Shown piece by piece: positions 44,001 through 52,290 of a stretch of DNA of 64,000 nt (positions are counted from its first letter, which is position 1; each line of letters opens with the position of its first letter). The stretch comes from Victivallales bacterium. GTDB lineage: Bacteria; Verrucomicrobiota; Lentisphaeria; Oligosphaerales; Oligosphaeraceae. The translations under genes and the position numbers were made by a program. The stretch covers positions 49,245-113,244 of the forward strand of contig JAGCSE010000090.1 of the NCBI GenBank assembly GCA_017964325.1, given 5' to 3'. The notes under the pieces are model-generated. The model made no database searches. It had not been told where the DNA came from and saw only the letters and a list, made by a program, of their open reading frames with translations.

Positions 44001-45536
44001 ATCGCAATGCATGGCGCGAAGATGGATGGGGGAACCGTTGAGATACAGGTCTTTGCCTTGGGCGTAGAACTCGCGGAATCCGAAGGTGAAGGGAATCATG
44101 CGGTCGATGAGTGTCACACCGTCGGCTGCATAAATGGAGACGGAAGCCTCCAGAAGCTGCGGCGAGTGTAGATCCCACAGCGGAGGATTTATCCATGGGG
44201 AGGTGAAGAAAATTGTATTGTGTTCATCTGGAGCGATGGGCAGCTTCGTTCTGAACGTCTTGACGGATCCGTCTGGAAGTATCACGTCCGCAACGATATG
44301 GAATGACGCTCTTACAATGTTTTCAAACTCAGCCTTGAAGGTGATGGATTTTTGGCGGACGGACGGGATGGCTTGGACGAATGCGATTCGATCGCTCTTC
44401 GGACGGGCAGTCAGGAAAACGTCACCGTTGATGCCTTTGTTTTTGACGGTCGCCTTCTGCTCGATGATGCGGTCGGGAGCCATGAATGATTTGCTGTTCG
44501 TCGCGAGCGGGACGGCGTTGACGAGAAGCGCGAGCGTGTGGCGTTTGCCTGGCAGGAGCTTTCCCGTCATGTCCAGTTCGCCGCCTGGAAACCACAGTTC
44601 ACCGGCGGGCTGTCCATCGACAAAAGCTTTGAGATGCGTATTGACGAGAGAGAATTCCAATACACTCTGGCGGTCGTCCCAATCTTTGGGGACAGTGAAA
44701 GTCCTTTTATACCAAGCACTTTTGGGCTCGTCATTTTCATTGGTAATGAGATTGTCCTCCAAGAACTGCGCGAGTATGGGCGTCTGGTAGGCTTCGATTG
44801 CGGACCACTTGGCGGGCCAGATGGCGGGAAGCTTGAACCAGCCCCAGCAGTCGTTGTCGTCTGGAATGCGTGCGGCGTCATCTTCGGAAAGTGCGGGGCG
44901 GAACTGCCAGAGGCCATTCATGGAAACGGTCTCGCGGGTCGGCGTGGTGCGCCGCCATGCATCTTCAATCGACTGGGCGGCTTCTTCGTGCATGGGGCAC
45001 GGGGCGTTTGCAGGCTTGTCGAGACGGTATGCTTTAACGGTGAAGCGAATATTCTTAAATTCTGCCATTCCGGATTTTGCGAAAAGGGAAGCGCTGAATG
45101 ACAATTTCGTGGCGCCTTTCGGAATGATATAACGGCGGATGCAATGCTGCCACTGGCTCGTGCCGCACCAGCCGAAGACATTCGGCCATGCGCCGACGCG
45201 ATTACCGTCTTTGTCCTGAAACGCCATGGCGAGGCGTGCCGTATGCCAGTTTTCTTCGCCCTGCACGACATTTGTGGTCTTCATCCAGAAATCTAGTTCG
45301 AGATGGGCGTATTCAGGCTTGAGTTCAAGCACTTGTGAAAGTCCCGCATTGCGCGCGTTGATGATGACAGCTTTGTTCTGTCCGTCTTCATCCGGTATGA
45401 TTATGATGGATTCGTCGCATTTCCAGCCGATTGGCTTGCCTTTTTTGTCCAATTGAGAAAAATCTGGATTGACGACTAACTGCTGCGCGGAAAGCGCGAA
45501 GGAGATGAAAATGGCGGCGTATGTGATAAATTTCAT
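41004..45536 (-). CDS. Large secreted GH2-like protein with altered acid/base motif
   Basis: A 1510-residue protein. The ATG at 45536 gives a clean signal peptide (FISFALSAQQ, residue 18); the upstream frame is rejected. An N-terminal CBM-like beta-sandwich (about 20-165) is followed by a GH2 sugar-binding domain (SAWYKRTFTVPKDW, VNTHLKAFVDGQPAG), an immunoglobulin-like domain and a TIM barrel with LYLNGSPIHLRAMHCD. At the position of the usual W-x-x-G-N-E acid/base motif it has MYAINHNACG, so Asn replaces the catalytic Glu. A candidate nucleophile Glu is in FFVEWGLPH. About 600 further residues follow with no clear family. It is divergent from the FAD oxidoreductase gene. Confidence 0.8.
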   Translation of the reverse strand: MKFITYAAIFISFALSAQQLVVNPDFSQLDKKGKPIGWKCDESIIIIPDEDGQNKAVIINARNAGLSQVLELKPEYAHLELDFWMKTTNVVQGEENWHTARLAMAFQDKDGNRVGAWPNVFGWCGTSQWQHCIRRYIIPKGATKLSFSASLFAKSGMAEFKNIRFTVKAYRLDKPANAPCPMHEEAAQSIEDAWRRTTPTRETVSMNGLWQFRPALSEDDAARIPDDNDCWGWFKLPAIWPAKWSAIEAYQTPILAQFLEDNLITNENDEPKSAWYKRTFTVPKDWDDRQSVLEFSLVNTHLKAFVDGQPAGELWFPGGELDMTGKLLPGKRHTLALLVNAVPLATNSKSFMAPDRIIEQKATVKNKGINGDVFLTARPKSDRIAFVQAIPSVRQKSITFKAEFENIVRASFHIVADVILPDGSVKTFRTKLPIAPDEHNTIFFTSPWINPPLWDLHSPQLLEASVSIYAADGVTLIDRMIPFTFGFREFYAQGKDLYLNGSPIHLRAMHCDAGSSITNECSAEPQATEMMDRMKLYGFNFLINGHYNFSFGSMNYLEGLLNAGAKNGFLMSFSLPHLKDFNWNLHAPAVRDRYEQITQFLIRKVTNNPAVVMYAINHNACGYAGDQNPLKIDGLYHPEKDVESDKPIEGNRRNQATHAEKIIKSLDSTRLVYHHESGNLGDLHSVNIYLNWAPLQERSEWMKHWAAKGVKPAFFVEWGLPHISSWSSYRGPAFIWRTEAFQSIWGTEFAAAEIGEEAYSQAAKYGHDVIEHEQKLWETGKPFAWSSLNSPIRKYPFYHQIMAKYATDNWRSHRTFGVPAMLPWDQGEFWQSPENAPRPVILNDLSVLKQPGIFPDRLTAIPGQFIYGKTDPAAWRPTPLGEAFLRWNKETCAYIAGPADNFTDKTHAYKQSENIRKTIVLINDSRETRTVKGTWRCQSLIKSFSTKIKPGMIQFVPIDCSVIDSGLLNHTFDSRIVIKAEFDNGDIWTDQFEFQVLPEQDNILNGQSVQIYDPKGLTTQYLQSISMLQLVPLTADAAPDFNKTIVIGREALDDPTQITWLPGAIFKGKVLFFEQSYDALTKRLGFRANIHGLRELYVTKFIHPAFKDCLTTIDEDEQNAANDALKNWRGSSTLTPPFLELPEHEQHSPQWNWLGFNNTRVWTAGNHGNVASVLIEKPSVGNWRPLAVGGFDLQYAPLMELIVGEGRTIFCQLDVTARTENDPIADRIVCRLIDYLYSTPKPPIKRKVYYVGGPEGRKLLQDLKIDFEDYEDQPLRNDILLCAHGAPLEMLQHIKLNARKPIKLLERLELKDKKPAGLIALGLNREELETAGFKAADEPLQFAVPFPLENHPQVLEPAKKNLKASQDYVKDMPDKEIAETAMEIIRGMTSADLYWHAKLDKTAIQFPDKYENDKYNLYLPSFTATIYDSRVVVCIQVAPWDFDTATKPYLRTSYRRSVFTVAKILTNLGADVNNPIMQILSNPPPDKAWLRSYYLQTPEATDDPYRYYRW

Positions 45537-45659
45537 GATGGAAACCTGAAAATGATGGATTTTTCGTAGGGACGAATATATAAATTTATTGTATGATGGT
45601 GTATATTTCAAATAAACGCATATAAGTATTGTATAGTAATAAGAAAAAAGGTGATGTAG
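45537..45659. promoter_or_regulatory. Divergent promoter region, GH2-like gene versus FAD oxidoreductase
   Basis: 123 bp of AT-rich sequence between two divergent starts. AAGGTGAT lies 5 bp before the plus-strand ATG and TATAGT at 45632-45637 is a possible -10, but no matching -35 was found. Confidence 0.4.
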
Positions 45660-46970
45660 ATGTCCATAAATTATCAAAGGCAGATTGAAGTCCGTCAGTC
45701 AGTTGATGTATTTGTCGCGGGCGGAGGACCTGCGGGCGTGGCGGCGGCGTTGGTTGCGGCGCGTGCGGGAAAGAGCGTATTTTTGGCTGAAGGCGAGGCG
45801 TGTTTCGGCGGCATGGGGACGAGCGGACTTGTGCCTGTGTTCATGATGTTCGGTGATGGTGTGAACTTTCTGGCGGGCGGCATCGGCCGTGAAATCTTCG
45901 ACAAGCTGAACGCGATGAAAGCTCCGAAGACACTGGCCGCCAACAGGATGGGCTGTCCTGCAGAGTTGATGAAACGGTTGTATGACCAGCTCCTGACGGA
46001 GGCAGGTGTGAAACTCTCACTGATGACGCAAATCATTGATGTCGTGAAAGAAGGACATGAAGTAAAAAAACTGATCTGCCATGCCAAGAGCGGATTTTTC
46101 GCCATCGAGGCGAAGATGGTCATTGACTGTACAGGCGATGGCGATATCTGTGCATGGGCGGGCGCTCCATTTGAAAAAGGGGAGACGATGCCAGGCACGC
46201 TGTGCAGTCTCTGGGGCTACATCGACTACGAACGCCGCCAGCAGAATCCCGTTAACGTCCATGAGCAGTTGATGAAGGCGTTTGAAGACGGCGGAATTTT
46301 TACAGTACAGGATCCACATCATTCTGGAATGTTCCGCATCGACGAACATACGGCGGGCGGCAACATGGGGCACGCCTTCGATATCGACGCATTGGATGAG
46401 CAGTCACTGACGGAGCATCTGATTGCAGGTCGCAAGATGATGCCTGAATTTGAGGCGTTCTACAAGAAATATATCCCTGGTTTCGAGAATGTTACGTTGC
46501 TTCAAACAGGTGCTCTGATGGGCATTCGCGAAAGCCGTCGCATCATGGGGGATTATGTTTTGGATATGGCGGACTTTACGGCGAGAGCCGTCTTTGACGA
46601 CGAAATCGGTCGCTATTGCTATCCTGTTGACATCCATCCGTCCAAGCCAGATCCGAAACTGTATGCTGCATTCGAGAAGGAGTTTATGAAGACAGGGCGC
46701 TATGAAAAGGGCGAAAGCTATGGCATTCCATACAGAACATTGACACCACGCAACTTGGACAATGTGTTGGTCGCAGGTCGATGCATCAGTACGGACCGCA
46801 AACTGCAAGGTTCTGTTCGCGTTATGCCAGGCTGCTACATCACAGGTCAGGCGGCTGGCATGGCTGCTTGTGTGGCATTGGATGCGGGAACGGATGTCCG
46901 CGGATTTGATGTGCATATACTGCAAAAGCGACTGCTGGAAATGGGGGCGTTTTTGCCCAACTATAAATAA
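45660..46970 (+). CDS. FAD-dependent oxidoreductase (FAD_oxidored family)
   Basis: A 436-residue protein with the dinucleotide motif VDVFVAGGGPAGVAAALVAARAG (about 15-37) and a flavin-associated GGMGTSGLVPVFMMFGDG. The later FAD contacts are IDCTGDGDICAWAG and a C-terminal RVMPGCYITGQAAGMAA. This is the family often annotated as xanthan-lyase-associated or glucose-inhibited-division-like FAD oxidoreductase in PVC and Bacteroidetes glycan loci. No signal peptide is present. It probably oxidises a sugar or uronate derivative. Confidence 0.88.
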   Translation: MSINYQRQIEVRQSVDVFVAGGGPAGVAAALVAARAGKSVFLAEGEACFGGMGTSGLVPVFMMFGDGVNFLAGGIGREIFDKLNAMKAPKTLAANRMGCPAELMKRLYDQLLTEAGVKLSLMTQIIDVVKEGHEVKKLICHAKSGFFAIEAKMVIDCTGDGDICAWAGAPFEKGETMPGTLCSLWGYIDYERRQQNPVNVHEQLMKAFEDGGIFTVQDPHHSGMFRIDEHTAGGNMGHAFDIDALDEQSLTEHLIAGRKMMPEFEAFYKKYIPGFENVTLLQTGALMGIRESRRIMGDYVLDMADFTARAVFDDEIGRYCYPVDIHPSKPDPKLYAAFEKEFMKTGRYEKGESYGIPYRTLTPRNLDNVLVAGRCISTDRKLQGSVRVMPGCYITGQAAGMAACVALDAGTDVRGFDVHILQKRLLEMGAFLPNYK

Positions 46971-46975
46971 TGAGT

Positions 46976-47080
46976 AGTTAGATGATGATAAGAGTAAGAG
47001 ACAGGAGGTGTTAGACGATGAGGCAAGGAGAAGAAAAAACTTTTGTGGCATCGTCTTGCGTCTTATCATCTAATGTCTTA
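46976..47080. repeat. Long imperfect inverted repeat
   Basis: The left arm TTAGATGATGATAAGA (46978-46993) pairs with TCTTATCATCTAA (47061-47073) apart from a 3-base bulge. Nested within it, AGACGATG (47013-47020) pairs with CATCGTCT (47049-47056). The loop is A-rich. The element lies between the FAD oxidoreductase stop and the ABC importer operon. It is either a strong mRNA 3' structure or a degenerate small mobile or repeat element. Confidence 0.6.
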
Positions 47081-47180
47081 GATCATGCTTCATGTCTCGC
47101 GTCAAACATCGGAAAGGCAATGCCATTCCGCACTATCTAGAAAAATAGAGATAAGCTTTGCCTATTATTTCTAACTATTT

Positions 47181-50100
47181 ATGAAATCATTTTTGTTAAT
47201 TACCATCATCATTTTGCTGCTGGGCTTCCCGCTTTGCGCCGGGAAGGTCGAAAGCCGTGATGTTGTTGAGGAGGATGGTTCACGTGTCCGCAGGACAGTT
47301 GTGACTGTGGTTTCATGGAGCCTTCCGGATCCGACGCGGACGGATACGAATAGTCGTGCACAAGTTGCTGTTGTGAAAGAGTTTGTAAAGCGCTACCCAC
47401 AGATTGTGCAGGAAAAGTACCGTGCCAAATACGAAGCGGAGCCTGAAAAATACGGTCGTTTTGATTGGAACTCCGTCGCCGTGGAGCTTGTGCCACGCAG
47501 CGGCATTCAGGTGGAGGGGAGCAGTATGGATTCGGGGCCATTAATGGCGATTGCGGGTGGCGTGGCTCCCGACATCATGTATGTCAATTTTCGTCAATCG
47601 GACACGTATATTCAGGAGGGATTCCTATATCCTCTTGATAAAGAAGAGGATGGATATTTTGCGGGGCTGAGCGAGGAAGAACGGTCGTTCATCTACCATG
47701 AAAAAGTCATGCCCGTTGTAAAGCGCAAAGGGCCTGGTGGGGAGCACGTCTGGGCGATGCCGACAGGCGGTCTTCTGGGCAAGGTTTTCCTCTACAGAAA
47801 AGACCTGCTTGCAAAATACGGCGTACCCGAACCAACCGCCGATTGGACATGGGAAGATCTTTTCGATGCCTGTAAGAAATTGACACATCCTGCCGAAGGC
47901 ATCTACGGCCTCCGCCTTGGCAAGGGAAAGGGCGAAAGTTGGTTTTGGGTGACTTTCCTGTGGTCGGCGGGCGGTGAAGCCATGATGTACGACGAGGCAA
48001 AGGACGAATGGTCGGCGACGTTCGATTCGGACGAAGCGGTGACGGCTCTGGATTTCTACATTCGCTTGACGACCGAGCATTGGCGCGATCCAAAGGATGG
48101 TCGAGACCGCTACGGCTATGCGACAAAAGAGACGGATTCGGGCCAGAAATGGGAGCTTGGACAGATTGGATTCTATCCTGCATACATCGATGCACGACTG
48201 TTTGCGACTATTGATCCGGATGTCGTCGGCATGGTTCCCGTGCCGAAAGGCTATCCTGACAAGAACGGTGTGCGGCATCGTGGCGGCGAACTGAACTCGC
48301 GAATGCAGGGGATTTTCGCGGGTTGCGACAATCCTGTCGTGCGGGATGCGGCGTGGGAGTACATCCGTTTCTGTGAATCGAAGGAAGGCGTTGAAATCTA
48401 CACGCGTGTGATGGTCGAAGGCGGTCTTGGCCGTTTTGTGAATCCGGAATATCTGCGTCTTTTCGGCTATGAGGACATGATTCGCCTTGCGCCGCCTGGC
48501 TGGGAGGATACGTTCAAAATCGCCATCGAAACGGGCAAGCCCGAACCATACGGAAGAAATTGCAATCTCGTCTATTACCAGATGACGAAGCCGATGGACT
48601 GGGCGGAACGCATGGCAATGGACGGCTCGCTGCCGCTGAACAGCGCGGTGACGATGAAACGAGCCTCGCCCGCTTTGATTGCGAAACGCCGTGAGATTTT
48701 GAAAGCACTTCTACAGGAAGGAGTTGCGGATGCAAATGAGAAGATGCTTGGCATCCTTTCACCGCGAGAGAGGACTATCCGCCGAATTGCGGCGGCGATT
48801 ACGATGCTGGCGATTGTCGTTGCGTTTGCGCTGGTCTTAAGAAAAGTCATCAAGGTGTTTACGCCGCCAAAAATCATTGGCGTGGAACAGCGGAAGTGGG
48901 GCTTTGCGAAATACCGTTGGGCGTATCTGTGTCTGCTGCCCGCACTGCTATCGATTTTCGTATGGCGTTATGTTCCATTGCTTATGGGGTCTGTGATGGC
49001 GTTGCAGGACTACAAGATCATGGGTGGTTCGCAGTGGGTGTGGCTGGACAATTTCGGCAACATCCTGTGGGACGGCGAATGGTGGAGTTCCGTCTGGAAC
49101 TCGATGCGGTATTGTTTCCTCGTGGTTGTGCTGACGTTTATGCCGCCTGTGATTCTGGCCGTGCTGCTTCAGGAGATTCCACGCGGTAAGGTGTTCTTCC
49201 GCACGGTGTTCTATCTTCCTGCAGTCATCACGGGGCTGGTCGTCATCTACTTGTGGCGGTCATTCTATGAGAAGACGGAGTTCGGTGTATTGAATGCCAT
49301 CATGCTGAAACTGCCCGCCATTGCGTACATCGGTCTGGCCGTGTTGTTCGCGACCATTCTGTTCTTCTTCGCAAGACGGTTGCTGCTGCACGAAAACTAC
49401 TGGGGCGGAGCAGGTTGCCTGCTGGCTGGCGGAGCGTTGTACTATTTCTTCTTCTCGTTTGCGACACCGATTCTGCGGGCGAATGACAATGATTTCCCCA
49501 TTGCATCGCTTTTTGGTTGGAACGTAGCATTCTACGCCATTCTTCTCATCGGCGGGGCGGTCATGCTGGTCTTGGCAGGCTATTCATTTTACAAAGGTAG
49601 GACGGCAATTGGATTGGCATACATCTGTGTTGTGATATTGTCCATAATCGCCCTTGTTGCATCATATCTGCATTCGCATGACTGGTATTATCCGATGCGG
49701 CTTTTCCTGCGGCTTTTCCGCTGCATGAAAAATCCATACCGCTGGCTGGACGATCCAGGCACGGCGATGATTTGCTGCGTCCTGCCGATGATCTGGGCGG
49801 GCATGGGTCCGGGCTGTCTGATCTATCTTGCTGCGTTGAAAGGAATTTCGGATGATTTCTACGAAGCGGCGGACATCGATGGTGCGACATTTGTGGACAA
49901 GATTCTGTTCGTTGTTTTGCCGATGCTGAAACCGTTGTTGATCATCCAGTTCGTCGGCGTTTTCATCGGCTCATGGGCAAGTTCTTCTTTCATTCTGGCG
50001 ATGACGGGTGGTGCAAATCAGACGGAAGTGGCTGAACTGCATATCTTTTACAAAGCGTATTTGTATTTGAAATTCGGCCCTGCAACGGCGATGGCGTGGG

Positions 50101-50189
50101 TGCTTGGCTTCATGCTGATCGGCTTCACGGTCTATCAGTTGCAGATTCTCTCACGGCTGGAATTTAAAACATCGGGAGGAAAGAAATAG
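47181..50189 (+). CDS. Fused sugar-binding protein and ABC permease
   Basis: A 1002-residue protein. Residues 1-20 are a signal-type helix. Residues 35-535 form an extracellular solute-binding domain of the carbohydrate type (VVSWSLPDPTRT, GGVAPDIMYVNF, KKLTHPAEGIYGLRLGKG, FCESKEGVEIYTRV). A membrane helix near 540-560 leads to a MalF-type permease with about eight helices and the coupling loop EAADIDGATFVDKILFVVLP, the EAA motif. Normally the binding protein is separate; here it is covalently joined, so one transporter carries one or two fixed binding domains. It lies 25 bp before the second permease gene. No ATPase gene is in the window, so a shared MsmX/UgpC-type ATPase is likely. Confidence 0.88.
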   Translation: MKSFLLITIIILLLGFPLCAGKVESRDVVEEDGSRVRRTVVTVVSWSLPDPTRTDTNSRAQVAVVKEFVKRYPQIVQEKYRAKYEAEPEKYGRFDWNSVAVELVPRSGIQVEGSSMDSGPLMAIAGGVAPDIMYVNFRQSDTYIQEGFLYPLDKEEDGYFAGLSEEERSFIYHEKVMPVVKRKGPGGEHVWAMPTGGLLGKVFLYRKDLLAKYGVPEPTADWTWEDLFDACKKLTHPAEGIYGLRLGKGKGESWFWVTFLWSAGGEAMMYDEAKDEWSATFDSDEAVTALDFYIRLTTEHWRDPKDGRDRYGYATKETDSGQKWELGQIGFYPAYIDARLFATIDPDVVGMVPVPKGYPDKNGVRHRGGELNSRMQGIFAGCDNPVVRDAAWEYIRFCESKEGVEIYTRVMVEGGLGRFVNPEYLRLFGYEDMIRLAPPGWEDTFKIAIETGKPEPYGRNCNLVYYQMTKPMDWAERMAMDGSLPLNSAVTMKRASPALIAKRREILKALLQEGVADANEKMLGILSPRERTIRRIAAAITMLAIVVAFALVLRKVIKVFTPPKIIGVEQRKWGFAKYRWAYLCLLPALLSIFVWRYVPLLMGSVMALQDYKIMGGSQWVWLDNFGNILWDGEWWSSVWNSMRYCFLVVVLTFMPPVILAVLLQEIPRGKVFFRTVFYLPAVITGLVVIYLWRSFYEKTEFGVLNAIMLKLPAIAYIGLAVLFATILFFFARRLLLHENYWGGAGCLLAGGALYYFFFSFATPILRANDNDFPIASLFGWNVAFYAILLIGGAVMLVLAGYSFYKGRTAIGLAYICVVILSIIALVASYLHSHDWYYPMRLFLRLFRCMKNPYRWLDDPGTAMICCVLPMIWAGMGPGCLIYLAALKGISDDFYEAADIDGATFVDKILFVVLPMLKPLLIIQFVGVFIGSWASSSFILAMTGGANQTEVAELHIFYKAYLYLKFGPATAMAWVLGFMLIGFTVYQLQILSRLEFKTSGGKK

Positions 50190-50214
50190 TCGCAGAAAGA
50201 GGATTGGACAAGAC

Positions 50215-52236
50215 ATGGCAATCATATCGACAATAGGAAGAAAGAGTTGGAAAGTACGGCTGCTTTTCACAGGCATGTATCTGTTTTTAATCGCGGGCGG
50301 AGCGACGATGGTCTATCCGTTCCTGCTGATGCTGTCTGGAAGCACGAAAAGTGCCATGGACATCAAGTATTTTGATGCGGCTCCACGATTCTGGTTCGAC
50401 GATGGATGGATGTGCAAAAAGCATCTGGAAGGGCTTTTCAATGAACGTTTGCAAGACTTGAACATGACGTATGATCTTGATGAAACGTCATTTGATAGTT
50501 TGGCCGATTATGGAGAGCCAAATGAGGCACTGGCACAAGAATGGGAACGTTTCCTTACGGAAACGACTTTGCCGCCGTATTCGTTTGCGGCGGGATATCT
50601 GAATACGCAGTTGTCGAAGACGATTTCCTCTGCGCAGCGTGAGTTTAAGAGCAAACTACAAGAGAAATATGGCGGCAACATCGAAGATGTGAACCGCAAT
50701 CTGGGCACGGAGTTTGCAGGATGGTATAGCGTCTATATCCAAGTGCCGAGCATTCTGATGCGGCGGGAAAAGCCTCAGACAACGCCTTTTGCATTGTTTT
50801 TGAACGGTTTTCTGGCGGAACAGCCATACGGTCTGCGCTATTATTTTTCACCGCAGGGTTTTTACAAGAAGCAATTTTTGAAAACGCAATATACGACGGA
50901 ACTTGCGCGTTTCAATAAGAGCCATGGAACAAATTACAAGGAATGGAGCGAGATTACGTTGCCACGGCGGTATCCAATTGATGGAACGGAGCTAGAACGG
51001 AATGACTGGGAAAAATTCGTCCGTTCCACGGTGGCCAGCCAGTGGGTTCGCGTGAATGGATTGGCGTTGATGGAATACCATGCCATGCTAAAAGCCAAGT
51101 ATCTGGACATCAAGATGTTGAATGTGCGATACGGTACGGCGTATGAGTCGTTTGACGACATTCCCGTGTTTGTTGGTGATGTTGCAAAGGCGCGAGCGGA
51201 AATGGCTGCATATCCAGGCGGGCTGGAGGCGTATAATCGAACGTATCATACGTTATACGAGTCAGTTGAGGCCATGCCATTCAATGATGTGCCGCCGTCT
51301 TTAGGATTGGTGGCTTCGGACTGGGACGCTTTTCTGACTGGTTACAAGGATCCGTTGAGCGGTCGTCTTTACGCGGCTCCGAAGGAAAGCCTGGAGATGT
51401 ACAGCGTGGAGATTCTTTTTCAGGACTGGATGATGACGCGCCATGGAAGCCTGGAGGAAATGAACCGCAAGTTTGGGACGGCGTGGGCGAAAATTGCAGA
51501 CATCGCCATGCCGCAGCGAGATTTGCATCTGTCTTATTTCAAGAAACATATCCGCGAACTGCGGTGGGAGTTCACGACGCGCAACTATCGGGCGGTTGCT
51601 GAATATATGCTTTTCCATGGGCGCGGCATTTTCAATACGGTGCTGTACTGCGCGTTGGCGATTATGTCGGCACTGCTCGTTAACCCGTTGGCGGCATACG
51701 CGATGAGCCGCTATCGGATGCCGTCGTCGTATAAGATTCTGTTGTTTCTGATGTGCACGATGACGTTTCCGCCAATGGTAACGGCGATTCCGAGTTTTAT
51801 CATGTTGCGGCAGTTCAACTTGCTGAATACATTCGCGGCTTTGGTGCTGCCCGGTATGGCGAACGGCTATTCCATCTTCCTGCTGAAAGGATTTTTCGAT
51901 TCACTGCCGCAGGAGCTGTATGAGAGTGCGCAGTTGGACGGCGCGAGCGAATGGGTCTTGTTCTGGCAGATTACGATGGGGCTTTCAAAGCCAATTCTGG
52001 CTGTCATCGCATTGAACGCGTTCACGGCGGCATATTCGAATTTCATGTTCGCGTTCGTGGTCTGCCAAGACCGCAGGATGTGGACGATGATGGTGTGGCT
52101 GTACGAACTGCAACAGCAGAGTGGCCAGGCAGTTATGTATGCTTCACTGGTCATCGCGGCGATACCGACGTTTTTGATATTCCTGTTCTGCCAGAACATC
52201 ATCATGCGGGGTATCGTTGTCCCGTCAGAAAAGTGA
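50215..52236 (+). CDS. ABC permease (MalG-type) with repeat-bearing extracytoplasmic insert
   Basis: A 673-residue protein. Helix 1 (about 15-40) is followed by an insert of some 400 residues (about 55-455) before the remaining helices. In standard MalG-type permeases only a short loop stands there. The permease body has the coupling loop ESAQLDGASEWVLFWQ near residues 570-585. The insert contains six copies of an N-x-x-[YFH]-G-T-x-[YWF]-like motif, at Asn 83, 160, 234, 303, 341 and 417, several followed by a W-x-x-F pair (110, 265 and 370). The pattern resembles the R-x-G-S-x-E-x-x-N-x-x-x-G-T segments of GH42-type galactosidases. It is translated with the fused binding protein-permease. Confidence 0.88.
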   Translation: MAIISTIGRKSWKVRLLFTGMYLFLIAGGATMVYPFLLMLSGSTKSAMDIKYFDAAPRFWFDDGWMCKKHLEGLFNERLQDLNMTYDLDETSFDSLADYGEPNEALAQEWERFLTETTLPPYSFAAGYLNTQLSKTISSAQREFKSKLQEKYGGNIEDVNRNLGTEFAGWYSVYIQVPSILMRREKPQTTPFALFLNGFLAEQPYGLRYYFSPQGFYKKQFLKTQYTTELARFNKSHGTNYKEWSEITLPRRYPIDGTELERNDWEKFVRSTVASQWVRVNGLALMEYHAMLKAKYLDIKMLNVRYGTAYESFDDIPVFVGDVAKARAEMAAYPGGLEAYNRTYHTLYESVEAMPFNDVPPSLGLVASDWDAFLTGYKDPLSGRLYAAPKESLEMYSVEILFQDWMMTRHGSLEEMNRKFGTAWAKIADIAMPQRDLHLSYFKKHIRELRWEFTTRNYRAVAEYMLFHGRGIFNTVLYCALAIMSALLVNPLAAYAMSRYRMPSSYKILLFLMCTMTFPPMVTAIPSFIMLRQFNLLNTFAALVLPGMANGYSIFLLKGFFDSLPQELYESAQLDGASEWVLFWQITMGLSKPILAVIALNAFTAAYSNFMFAFVVCQDRRMWTMMVWLYELQQQSGQAVMYASLVIAAIPTFLIFLFCQNIIMRGIVVPSEK

Positions 52237-52290
52237 CAGAGCCGAAAGCCTGTCGCAAGCGTGGCTGGTGAATTGTCGGAGGAAAGGATT

